From the NCBI RefSeq assembly GCF_022539665.2, contig NC_081339.1:1488001-1552000 (forward strand): a stretch of 64,000 nt of DNA. The letters are read 5' to 3'. Shown here in pieces: positions 21,212 through 30,005 of this stretch (positions are counted from its first letter, which is position 1; every line of letters begins with the position of its first letter). Origin of the DNA: Daphnia carinata (Eukaryota > Arthropoda > Branchiopoda > Diplostraca > Daphniidae). A model generated the notes under the pieces. The model searched no databases and was not told the DNA's origin. It saw only the letters and a program-made list of their open reading frames with translations. Both the position numbers and the translations under genes were made by a program.

Positions 21212-21326
21212 ACCGTACGTTAAGTGAAGGAAGACACAACTTCTTGTACTCTCTGAGAACAACGACGACAACTGTTCTGTCTGTTTTGCCATTTCTCCAC
21301 GTACAAAGAAGCGTTAAGAAGCCAAC

Positions 21327-21851
21327 ATGGACAACAAGTCTGAATCCATCTCTGAGCCCGTGACCAACGACTGGATACCTATGGTGTCCATCCCACTCCC
21401 CGTCGCGGAGGCCCTCTTGGTAGACCTCACGACGTCATCCGGAGACGCCTCGACGGCCGAACGTGACGCGCCGGATTCCCCAGATCCCTCACCAATCGAC
21501 GACGAGGAGACCGCGGCTTGAAACCCGCCGGGGACGTCCGAGATGGAGGATGCCATCGATTTTAGCCGCGGCAGACCCCGCACCTCGGACTGGCACCTCG
21601 ATGCAGCCTGGGAGCAGAAGCAGCTGGAAATCAAGACAAATCAGTTGATCGCCCGTCTTCTCATCACCCTGTATGACAAGAAAGGGAGTGACGCCATCTT
21701 CACCCTAAAGGCGATCCTCGACCTGAACCCCGAAAGGCGCCATCCACCGCTCTATGGTTGGACATCGTGCCACTGGGACTTGCCCGAGAAGAGACCCAGC
21801 ACGGACGATCAACAGAAGGACCCCAACGCAAAGAAGCCGAGATACTTCTAA
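21327..21851 (+). pseudogene. Accessory ORF of element B, interrupted by an in-frame TGA
   Basis: The frame begins at ATG 21327 (MDNKSES), matching the MD(S/N) start of A1 and A2. It is Asp/Ser/Pro-rich to a TGA at 21519-21521, then continues in the same frame to a stop at 21851. An in-frame ATG at 21543 could start a shorter, 102-residue protein. The C-terminal half holds the shared module: LLITLYDKKG, then AILDLNPERRHPPLYGW and a later Trp. The TGA may be a recent nonsense change, a read-through codon, or a boundary between two ORFs. The function is unknown. It lies between pol and env with a TATA-like box before it and AATAAA after it, so it could be expressed on its own mRNA. Confidence 0.65.
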
Positions 21852-23107
21852 GTCGTACGAGGACAACCGAAGAAATCGAGGAAGGAGGAAGCTTTTTCAT
21901 TCGACCCTCTTTCACTCCTCGTTATGTGTTTATTCCTGATATTTCTCCTTCAATTTTTATGTTTACATTTACCATACTTTAATATTTACCTTTATTTTGA
22001 TTTCACATACCAATATTCGCTTTAACTCTCCTTGCTGCTATCCATCGAAATAAACTCATTGGTTGCTTAATCGTTTGTCAAAAAAAAAAAACCCAAACAA
22101 ACAAAAAAAAAAAAAAAAAAAAAAAGAAAAGAAAAAAAAAAGAAACCAAACATGATAATAAAACACTTAGTTGCTAACAAACAACAATTTCTATGAACGT
22201 ATTATCAGTTACAACATGTATCTTGTTTTTTCACGTCGTACACTTTAACTTTCTCAATTTACGCCCCGTAGTCATTCCCTTGTTTGACAGCCCATAGTAT
22301 AAGTCCACATAGATTTTGATAAGTAGAGCCTTTTGAGTAGAGAAAAAAAAATAAATAACAAAAAATCTTTTGCTTCAGAAAAAAAAATTTAGCTTGATCA
22401 TACCTTCATCAAGACCCGTAAATGAGTGTCACAACATAACAATTTAGTAGTCACAAATTAAGTAGCTCCCCTTTGTAGATTCCTATTGCCAAACTAACAC
22501 GGTAGATGTGGAGACATTACCATACTAACCAACAAAAAACAACAAAAAAAAACAACAAAAAACAAAAAAAAGGATAAGAAAGAAAAGAAATACCTTTATA
22601 TATTGTCCAAAAACACACATATATAACATACAAATGATGGATTTTCTGAACCGCAATGTCAAATTTCGTTTCCTATTTCCCTTCCTATCTCCTACACGTC
22701 ACTTTCGTTATTCTCTGAACGAATAGGTCCAAATCGTAGCCGTAACTTTTATACTCTCATTCCAATATGCCACGCAATACTGTTCACTTTCCCTTTCGTT
22801 CGTACACTACAGCTTGGCCATAGCCAACATCAAGAATACAGTATTAGCGCCGCCTCCCTTTTCCTGGAACTAATACTACTCTTGGACCTTGGACCTTCGC
22901 GGCAAAATCCCTTCCCGTCGCAAACTTTTAAACGTTTCTTTTCTTGCCTTCCCTGATCAACTGTCCTGTATTTTCTTACTTTCCCTTTCCGATAATTATG
23001 GTCATCTTTTTCTCTTTCCAACGATACCAAATAATATAAAAAACAAGTTGTCCTTCCCCCTCAAAACAAAACTTTATTTTAGTGCCCTTTTTCCTTTCTC
23101 TTTTCCG
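21852..23107 (+). other. Non-coding spacer between accessory ORF and env in element B
   Basis: About 1.3 kb with no convincing gene. It holds the AATAAA and A tracts at 22046-22142, a second CAA/A-rich stretch near 22530-22570, and pyrimidine-rich DNA toward env. Element A has a spacer of similar size. Confidence 0.55.
22046..22142 (+). terminator. AATAAA followed by long A tracts after the accessory ORF
   Basis: AATAAA near 22048 is followed about 27 bases later by runs of A (22081-22092, then longer runs to 22142 with C, G and other interruptions). This is the arrangement of a polyadenylated mRNA end copied into DNA, and it may also still work as a polyadenylation signal. Confidence 0.45.
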
Positions 23108-23164
23108 TAGCCTACTAATAAAGCCGACGGGAAAAGCCGTTGACCTTGCGACAGCCGTAGGCTA
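23108..23164 (+). ncRNA. Putative structured RNA block upstream of env (element B)
   Basis: Outer stem TAGCCTAC (23108-23115) pairs perfectly with GTAGGCTA (23157-23164). The inner stem CGACGG (23125-23130) pairs with CCGTTG (23137-23142). The core GCCGACGGGAAA and CCGTTGACCTT are shared with 7245-7267 of element A, while the outer stem differs in sequence and remains paired. Confidence 0.5.
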
Positions 23165-23300
23165 TTTTTCACTTCCTCACTTCTTCTTGTATGTTTTTGT
23201 TTTGTTTTGTGTTACTTAGTTAAGAAGCCCACACGATGGCATTTTTCTTTTGTTAAGTCACATATTTTCTTTTGTCTGTATGTACCGGCCGGATATAGAA

Positions 23301-24989
23301 ATGTCCCCCTCTGCATTCCTGCTGCTATTATGCGTGTACGGATTACATTCCCAAGCCTTTGAGACTACCGTATGCAATTGCGCGGAACCAGTGAAGGTGG
23401 GAATTCTTCAATTCTCCGATGAGAATTGTCAACCGACATCCACCGATATTAAAGCCACCAAGGTGAAATACGCCGTGTATAGTGAAGAACGCGCCGCGAC
23501 TAAATTCCCGGGATACATCTGTGCCCGTTGGAAAAATATCCGACACATCACAATGACCTTCTTCGGGCAACTATTGGTTGTGCCGGACAAAATCCCAATT
23601 GATACTACCCCTGCCGACTGCAACGAAATGATTGACAACAAGAGGTGCAATGATAATCGGATGACTTTTGTCGACGGAAAATTTGTATTCGACAATGAAC
23701 CAGATATCTCTGGATACTGGTTACAAACAATCGATTCGTCAATCATAAACTGCGTTCTCGAGAAAGTCGAACTTTTCCAGCAAAAAGAGGATGCAGACTT
23801 CTCAACACCCATCGGAATTGCTTCTGCTACGTCCGGCAATTTGTCACACAATCACTTAACACTGATTTGGGACAAAACCTACACACAGAAAACCAAAGTA
23901 ACTACCAGACTCGTCGAAGACGGCATCGGTATGCTGACCCGATGGCCAGGAGAAAAACCACTCCTTAGACTCCAAGATGACAAAAACCAATTGGACTTCC
24001 ACCTGACACCAGTACTGCGCTGCGTTTCAGTACAACAAAATTGCTCCAATAGAACTTCTTCATATGAAATCGTCGGCCAATCAAAACTCTTCGTCACGAC
24101 GGCAGCCATAATGGAAAAAGCAACCCCAGTGGGGACTCGAGCGCCACTCAGCGCCGAAAACTTAAATATCCCGGCCAATATCCAATACATCCGTGATCAA
24201 CTCACCGACCACGAGAATGAATTGGCACGACAGGTTCAACTACTTCAATGTGAAGCTCGTAAAGCCAAACATGAAAGGGCCGTCACAACCGCCCAATATA
24301 ATGGATGGCTAGCGGCCTCACAATTAAACTTACCCCGGTGCACGAAATTACAAGCATTCGGGAAGACGGTCGTATTAATTCAATGTCAGGCCTTAAATGT
24401 CACATTTGAGACTGTATTGACTTCGTGCGGACCGCAACCAAAATTCCAAAATTATACGATTAACCTCGATGGCTGGGAACTCGTAAAATATTCCCCTTGT
24501 TATTGGACAAATGGATTTGTCAATTTCAATAACAAACCCTATGCCTTCCGTAATAATACGTGGGAACAACTCGAAGCCACAATTGTATTGCCTGAACAAA
24601 CACTGGCGCACTCTTTCCGTTACGAGAACGTCGAATTTTTCGACTATGAACATCAAAGTAACCCGGCATATACTGACAATATGCTTAACCACATGTACAT
24701 CATGGCCGATTTAGCTGCCGTAATCAACGAACATCCACCATCCGAATTTACGTCGCACGGTAAACCAAGCGCCACAAATATTTTCATAACGGCCTCCAGT
24801 GTCGGAGCTTACACATCTTGGTGGGAAACAATAAAAAATTACTTCTTCATCGGCATCATGTGCATCCTCGTATTACTCTTCCTACGCATCTGCTACTGTT
24901 GCGGTCTCTTCAAGATCTTCTGGGTTATATGCCGTCGCCCTCATAAACGTTCAACATCCTCCGAATCCATCCTCATGCATCAAGTCTGA
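23301..24989 (+). CDS. env: Envelope glycoprotein of element B
   Basis: 562 residues from ATG 23301, the start shared with element A. The frame is open upstream, but GATATAG (to 23298) just before the ATG looks like a splice acceptor. Signal peptide about residues 1-20 (SAFLLLLCVYGL), then a VCNC pair, a cysteine-rich ectodomain with several N-x-S/T sites, a helical stretch near residue 300 (IQYIRDQLTDHENELARQ), CGPQPK and GWELVKYSPCYW blocks, one membrane anchor at about 512-535, and a short cytoplasmic tail with a Cys-rich start. I see no furin site followed by a fusion peptide, as baculovirus-F-like gypsy Env has. The helix, CGPQP and GWELVKYSPCYW pattern reminds me of arthropod chuvirus-type glycoproteins, an inference. 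The ORF is intact. Confidence 0.88.
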   Translation: MSPSAFLLLLCVYGLHSQAFETTVCNCAEPVKVGILQFSDENCQPTSTDIKATKVKYAVYSEERAATKFPGYICARWKNIRHITMTFFGQLLVVPDKIPIDTTPADCNEMIDNKRCNDNRMTFVDGKFVFDNEPDISGYWLQTIDSSIINCVLEKVELFQQKEDADFSTPIGIASATSGNLSHNHLTLIWDKTYTQKTKVTTRLVEDGIGMLTRWPGEKPLLRLQDDKNQLDFHLTPVLRCVSVQQNCSNRTSSYEIVGQSKLFVTTAAIMEKATPVGTRAPLSAENLNIPANIQYIRDQLTDHENELARQVQLLQCEARKAKHERAVTTAQYNGWLAASQLNLPRCTKLQAFGKTVVLIQCQALNVTFETVLTSCGPQPKFQNYTINLDGWELVKYSPCYWTNGFVNFNNKPYAFRNNTWEQLEATIVLPEQTLAHSFRYENVEFFDYEHQSNPAYTDNMLNHMYIMADLAAVINEHPPSEFTSHGKPSATNIFITASSVGAYTSWWETIKNYFFIGIMCILVLLFLRICYCCGLFKIFWVICRRPHKRSTSSESILMHQV

Positions 24990-25009
24990 TTACGAGACGT
25001 AACTCACGC

Positions 25010-25021
25010 CGCCGGGAGTGA
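25010..25021 (+). promoter_or_regulatory. Polypurine tract of element B
   Basis: GCCGCCGGGAGTGA stands directly before the 3' LTR and is almost identical before the LTR of element A. It is the likely primer site for plus-strand synthesis, though GC-rich for such a tract. Confidence 0.65.
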
Positions 25022-25715
25022 TGTAAAGAAGCAAATAAATGTTTTTATTCGATATGCCTTCCCGTTTATTCTTTATGTATGACTCATGTGTTACGCCATA
25101 ATAACTGCGCAGTAGAGTATTATATTACATCGGCACCTTGCCGCTTAGCAACAATTGTGATTGGCTGCTCATGCGTTGATCTGTATTGCACCATCAACTT
25201 AATGTATCAAATTTCATTACTTGCGACACGTAATTGCGCAGTTGTTAATTGTTGTGCAATATGCGAGGTTTCGTGGTGAACTAAGATCTGAGTAAGTTCA
25301 GTTGTCGATGAGCCTCTGACTCTTACAGGAGGAGTTCAAGTTCAGCTAGTGCTTCCCTATTGATAAATTTGTGCAAGTGAATTGAGCTGTGTCACGTGCT
25401 TGTCTGAGTGTTCGGTTCACCCATATTGTTTACCCACGTGCCAACGAACTCCTGTTAACGCCGCCTTCTCTTATATCCTCGCCCGTGCTCCGGTCAAGCC
25501 ACCGCGGTAAGCTTATACTACAGTATCATATTACACTCCGACTTCTCTTTCTTTAGTCTGACTCCTTTTGTCTTATCCCAAACTGACTTCTGTACCGCTT
25601 AGCCCTACTTGGATAAATATAAATCATCGTGTGGGTAAATCGCCTCCGAGTTCGATTCATTTCAATTTGTCTTAATTCCGTAAAGTACATCTTCTCACAG
25701 AGAAGATGCTTTACA
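25022..25715 (+). repeat. 3' LTR of element B
   Basis: Same 694 bases as the 5' LTR apart from two substitutions (near 25230 and 25443). Followed by the CTAC target duplication and then unit 3 spacer DNA. Confidence 0.96.
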
Positions 25716-25819
25716 CTACTAACTACATCCAATTCCCATACTTTCAACGTTAACCTGCAGCAACCAATGACACTTGAACAACAAGAGGTATAAAAGCTTT
25801 GGTTGGCACGCTTGGTGTT

Positions 25820-25839
25820 GTATTCCATACGGAATACAA

Positions 25840-25871
<32 letters not shown>

Positions 25872-25926
25872 ACATGGCCCCTGCGCAAGGATGACACGCA
25901 AAATCTTGAAGCGTTCCACATTTTTT
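25820..25926 (+). pseudogene. U6: U6 snRNA copy of unit 3, with AGC triad changed
   Basis: Same layout and 5' stem-loop as units 1 and 2, but ATTAGCATGG reads ATTAACATGG, which changes the catalytic AGC triad to AAC. ATATAC after the 5' stem reads AAATAC, and AATCGTGAAG reads AATCTTGAAG. The TATA box is intact, but element B separates everything more than about 75 bases upstream of it. It is probably non-functional. Confidence 0.8.
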
Positions 25927-25995
25927 CTTTATTTATTATTGTAGCAAAAGCCCGTTTAATACGCAATGCCATGTTCTTGCAGTTTTGACACATCA

Positions 25996-26074
25996 GCCTT
26001 CTTAGCTCAGTGGCAGAGCACTAGTCTTGTAAGTTGTTAACTAGTGGTCATGAGTTCAATTCTCATAGAAGGCA
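25996..26074 (+). tRNA. tRNA-Thr (TGT) with 7-nt intron, unit 3
   Basis: The acceptor GCCTTCT/AGAAGGC is fully paired; the D arm is intact; anticodon TGT. Only seven extra bases follow the anticodon, at the place where unit 1 has 14. This is the best folding of the three Thr copies. Confidence 0.88.
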
Positions 26075-26173
26075 GTATTTAATGCATGTGACAGACGTTA
26101 CAAGCAGCATGCAATAGATGAGTTATCCTCACACGTGTGACTTGCATACTTCCGCTTCGAAGAGATAGCAATA

Positions 26174-26257
26174 GTCAGGATGGCCGAGCGGTCCAAGGCG
26201 CTGCGTTCAGGTCGCAGTCCAGTCTTCTGGGCGAGGGTTCGAATCCCTCTTCTGACA
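26174..26257 (+). tRNA. tRNA-Leu (CAG), unit 3
   Basis: Intact class II tRNA with anticodon CAG. A DNA element is inserted 5 bases after its 3' end, so its natural 3' flank is gone. Confidence 0.95.
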
Positions 26258-26676
26258 AAGAAGGCGATTTCCAAAGGTTGCCCTAGAGTTGACCTAGGGC
26301 AATTTTTTGCCCTAAGTATGTTCCAATGGACTGACGGGGCAACTTTTTTTCAGAGCAACTCTGGGTTTTTGTGTTCCAATGGCTGCCCCAAATTTTTAGA
26401 GTTGCCCTAAAACTGCACTTTCGGCGCTCGCAAAAACTGACTTTTTTTCAGTTTTTCAAACCCTGAACGGGGCACTTCCTAGCAGACGAATTTTTTTATT
26501 GTTTTGCAGACGAATTCCTTGTTGTTTCTTGTTTGTGCTGTATTATTGTTTTACATAACTTGCTTTATAGTGAGGAGACTTACTACACGGAGTATCCCGA
26601 TTCAAAAAATGAGGATGGATTAAGGGTCCTACATCAGGTAAAGTATTTTTCATTGAATAGAATTTTTAAAAAATTT

Positions 26677-27943
26677 GGCAAGTTGCAGTAGCGATTCTGG
26701 AACGATCTTGGCTCAAGATGATGGTTCACTGGATATTTGGAAGACGTGGGGATGCAATACCCTTGTCAATGACAATAGTACAATCAGATTCATAATTATC
26801 ATCTTCCTTATTTCATGTGATCATTTTCATTTATTTCACAGCCTCCATATTCAAGGGCAGCAATATTGTTGTGCTTGCTGTCAAGCCAAACTTATTCCCT
26901 GATGTTGTTAGGGATTTGAACAAATGTAATGGACCAGAAAATCAGTTAGTGTTGTCTGTAATGGACGGGATCACTATTGAAGAGCTTGAAAAGGTAATAG
27001 AACACTGCTGGAAAATTAAAACCTTGATCTTATATTTTTTGTGCACATAGGGGATTTTTTCACAAGTGGCTAATCTTAAGGCCATAATTCGTGTGATGCC
27101 CAATACTCCTGCTTTGGTGGGTGTTGGTTGTGCAGCTATTTCATGCCATCTATATCATTCAATATTTCACTACTAAATTCTTTTTAATTTTAGTGTACTG
27201 TCTCAAGGAGCATGCATCTTCCAAGCATGCTGATGCAACCATCAAAATCTTAGCAACTGTGGGAATTTGTTGTCAGGTGACCAAGTGTCACATGGATGCT
27301 TATTCTGGATTGTGCTTGAGCGCGCCAGCATATGTAAGTGGACAGTAATGTCCTCTTTTTCTTTTAAAGCAAGAAATGCAGTATAGTAACGCAAAAGGCA
27401 ACCGCCGTCGTTAAGATTCTCATCAGACTCGATTTAAAAGGAGCCCGCTCGTTTTAATTGTTTTCCCGTCTCGACATGATTAGGTCTATATGGCGATTGA
27501 GGCCCTCTCCGACGGAGCCGTAAACATGGGAATCCCTTGACAATGACCTACCGTACCTGTTAGTACCGCGCAAACGGCTTATGGATCGGCCAAAATGGTT
27601 CTCGATACCAAGCGTCATCCTGGATCGTTGAGAGATGACGGTACCTACATCTAAAAAAAATATGCTTCATGGTTTCCTAAAATTTTTCCTTTTTCTTTTC
27701 CCAATAAAATAATGTATGAAAAAGTGTGCTCGCCTGGAGGGACTACTATTCCTGGCGTCCATGCCCTTGAGAAGGCAGGATTCAGGAACGTCGAGCCATG
27801 GATCTTCTCAAAGCGCTTATCTAAAGATACCAAATTATTTCGTCTATACTGATCTTTTTCTTCCTCCATGTCTAGGGGTGCATTGATCGATGCCGTCGAG
27901 GCGGGGACCAAACGGGCTCAAGAACAAAGCGTTCACAAATAAG
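26677..27943 (+). pseudogene. Pyrroline-5-carboxylate reductase gene fragment, decayed
   Basis: P5CR makes proline from pyrroline-5-carboxylate with NAD(P)H. Recognisable exon pieces in order: WKTWGCNTLVN, IVVLAVKPNLFPDVVRDL, MDGITIEELEK, then GIFSQVANLKAIIRVMPNTPALVG, ICCQVTKCHMDAYSG, IEALSDGAVNMGIP, AYGSAKMVLDTKRHPGSL, SPGGTTIPGVHALEKAGFR and ALIDAVEAGTKRAQEQ. Introns are retained (for example 26994-27050, GT to AG), so this is a genomic copy, not a processed one. It is broken: stops follow MGIP near 27537, a frameshift follows, the conserved GLSGSGPAY active-site block reads GLCLSAPAY, one donor is lost, and the N-terminal Rossmann start is missing. Confidence 0.88.
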
Positions 27944-28212
27944 AGGATCCATGATCTGACCACAGCTGTTGCTTCCACCTAGTGATTGTTAAGCTTTCAA
28001 AATGATTATAATTCGTTATACAACACAGAAAAATCAAAAACATATTTGCTGTTTTCGTTTGATGAAATTGTTAGAGAAACAATAGATGTGTTTACAACTT
28101 TAAGTATATTAATAAACACGATTTTTTTTTGCTATAGTTTAAAATTCTTTTCCATTAAAGTAATTCATATGGGAAAAACATCTCTATAGTATCATTAAAT
28201 GATGTAGAAATT

Positions 28213-28470
28213 TCACTCACTGTGAGATACATCGTTGGCATCCAAACAATAACACAAACAGCAAGTCTCTGCCTTTTGGGACATAGTTGCTAAGCCTGCA
28301 TGACACGATGAGCACACAAACTTAAAAATTTTAAAAGGACAATATTTGTTTTCTTTATTATTACAAGTCCAAATAATCGGAAACTTCCTAAGAGATTCTA
28401 ATTGAATAAAAAATATATTGTCGGAAGACGATAAACTTTCCACAATTAATAGCATAAACAAATCTACAAC
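28213..28470 (-). other. Unassigned cysteine-rich open frame in the TIR element
   Basis: Read on the minus strand it has several cysteine pairs (CSSC, then CCLCYC) after a hydrophobic start. No family recognised; it could be a fragment of captured host sequence or of a transposase, or chance. Confidence 0.2.
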
Positions 28471-28774
28471 CATTCCACACAAAAACTACAACCTACACTT
28501 TCAACACCTGAAATTTTTTGTTTACAAATATGCGTTACAAGAGCGTCTGCTTGCACCAAGACAAAAAATGTATTCCAATGGACTCAAAACCTGTCAATGC
28601 CCTGGCTAGTGCATGACGTCATGGCAAGGTTTCTGACTGCCCTAACCCTACTCTGTAGGGCAGCCATTGGAAATCGCCAAAAGAAATTCAAAGAAAAATT
28701 CATGTCCATAATTGTATTTGAAATTATGATTTGTCATACTAGCACTGAATGAATCGCCCTCGATACACATTTCA

Positions 28775-28856
28775 GCAGATGTGGCCGAGTGGTTAAGGCG
28801 ACTGACTAGAAATCAGTTTCCCTCTGGGAGCGTAGGTTCGACTCCTACCATCTGCG
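28775..28856 (+). tRNA. tRNA-Ser (AGA), unit 3
   Basis: Intact class II tRNA with anticodon AGA. Small changes in the variable arm (CCTCTGGGAG) and T loop (TTCGACT) keep the fold. Confidence 0.93.
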
Positions 28857-29024
28857 TTGCACCAGATAGCAGTGTGTAGATAATCATAAGAGGCCAAGGC
28901 AACCGTCATGCAACGCTATTTTGTGTGCAAATTGGGATAGAAGCAAAAACTTTATGTAACTACTTTCCGAAATTGACTCAGTTGCCCCGAAGCGTGTAGA
29001 AAACTAAGTCGAATTTGAATTATC

Positions 29025-29112
29025 CTTTCGATAGCTCAGTTGGTAGAGCGGTGGACTGTAGGATGTCAAGCGAGTTATCCATAGGTCACTGGTTCAACTC
29101 CGGTTCGAAGGA
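29025..29112 (+). tRNA. tRNA-Tyr (GTA) with 15-nt intron, unit 4
   Basis: Same exon parts as the other Tyr copies, except an acceptor change that gives CTTTCGA with one T-G pair. The intron is 15 bases and different in sequence from the 21-base intron of units 1-3. The unit stops matching after 29306. Confidence 0.92.
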
Positions 29113-29439
29113 AGTTTTGGTACTATTTGGTAATTGTTTCCATTTGTTTTGCTGTACCTCATTACCAATCGGACCCTTTGGACTGCATTCAAATTCCCCA
29201 AACCCTTCCATTTTACTAGCTCGAGAAACATTTTTCCTGATAATAATAGCAGCGCTCATAGGTTAACAATTTTTATACGCCTTGGATTTAGCAGTAGATT
29301 TGGGACAATAGATTAATAGATTAAGCCTTCCTCTGAAGTATATTACAACCTCATTCAGAGTATATAGCAACAGCAAACCCGATATGATGAGGCGCGCCCA
29401 ACAACAGGAGTTCAAGGTACTAGATAAATCCTCATCGAT

Positions 29440-30005
29440 GTTAAGACCTCAATAGCGGGTAATAGTAAAAAACTTATTCCGCTATTTATGGGACCATATC
29501 GAATCACGAAGTTGAACGGTAACCGCATGAAGAAAATCGAAGGTTGCGCAGGCAAACCAACACAGCGAGTTCGTAAGTTGGATTGAACCGCTTTACGAAT
29601 CAATGATCTGGAAAAAGGAACCCTTGTTTAACTTGAACATCACCGATGGCAGACCACTTTTGTTGATCCCACCAACGAACTAGAATTACCCGCCCCGACC
29701 GAAAAAGAATGCCCCGACTAAAGCGATCTGATCCTCACAGCCCTTCACGAAGGGTCTTTACCACAAAAGGATGGCAGCCCGAAACCCCGTACCATATTGC
29801 AATAATCGTAATAACAACCCTGGAGACCCTAAAATCAGTAGTCCATCCTTACCCGGAAGTATATCGCTGCCCAGAACGCCACTCCGGTCGCCGACATAGT
29901 GTTCTAAAAATCCCACTCTACTTCCAATGAGCATGCTCGTACACAAGAACCTGCAATTCAAAATTATGCCTTTAACCACGACGCAAATACACCTTGACTA
30001 TGTTT
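29440..30005 (+). pseudogene. Decayed Ty3/gypsy pol tail, copy 1
   Basis: With frameshifts the region reads like the end of a gypsy integrase: LIPLFMGPYRITKLNGN, GKPTQRV, then a Glu/Pro tail (ELPAPTEKECP). A similar tail occurs at 31380-31800. Stops and indels are frequent, so it is not functional. Confidence 0.55.

Larger units (their letters stand above)
13664..25715 (+). mobile_element. Element B: complete env-bearing Ty3/gypsy retroelement
   Basis: A 12,052-bp element with 694-bp LTRs that differ at two bases, flanked by CTAC at 13660-13663 and 25716-25719. Tandem units 1 and 2 hold the matching empty site (a single CTAC), which proves the boundaries. Order: LTR, PBS, pre-gag open frames, gag, a -1 frameshift signal, pol, TATA-like box, accessory ORF, A tracts, structured block, env, PPT, LTR. 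It is longer than ordinary gypsy elements because of the leader, the accessory region and the env spacer. Gag, pol and env are open as read. The insertion is about 75 bases upstream of the U6 TATA box of unit 3. Confidence 0.96.
26263..28678. mobile_element. TIR DNA element carrying a captured host gene
   Basis: The ends are inverted repeats: GGCGATTTCCAA at the left, matched by the reverse complement at the right, extending about 27 bases with a few mismatches (GGTTGCCCTA against GGCTGCCCTA). Flanks are AAAGAA at 26257-26262 and again at 28680-28685 (one extra A), and unit 1 shows the uninterrupted site. Subterminal copies of TTCCAATGG occur near 26314, 26374 and 28573. I recognise no transposase, so this is probably non-autonomous. 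Superfamily not assigned. Confidence 0.8.
9681..29306 (+). repeat. Tandem array of tRNA/U6 units
   Basis: Unit order is tRNA-Tyr, U6, tRNA-Thr, tRNA-Leu, tRNA-Ser. Unit 1 is 9681-11294 and unit 2 is 11295-12893. Unit 3 is 12894-13663, then 25720-26262, then 28679-28955, split by element B and by a DNA element. Unit 4 (28956-29306) keeps only tRNA-Tyr. Spacers are nearly identical between units, so the duplications are recent or the units are kept alike by gene conversion. All genes are on the plus strand. Confidence 0.93.

Noticed and set aside
23429-23851. 140-codon minus-strand ORF opposite env
   Set aside because: Shadow of the env coding frame; not kept in element A.
25715-25820. Position-specific targeting of a Pol III start as in yeast Ty3
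   Set aside because: The insertion is 105 bases from the U6 start, not at it, and one case is not evidence of targeting.
26180-26410. 76-codon ORF starting inside tRNA-Leu
   Set aside because: It is a translation of the tRNA gene and the adjoining inverted repeat.
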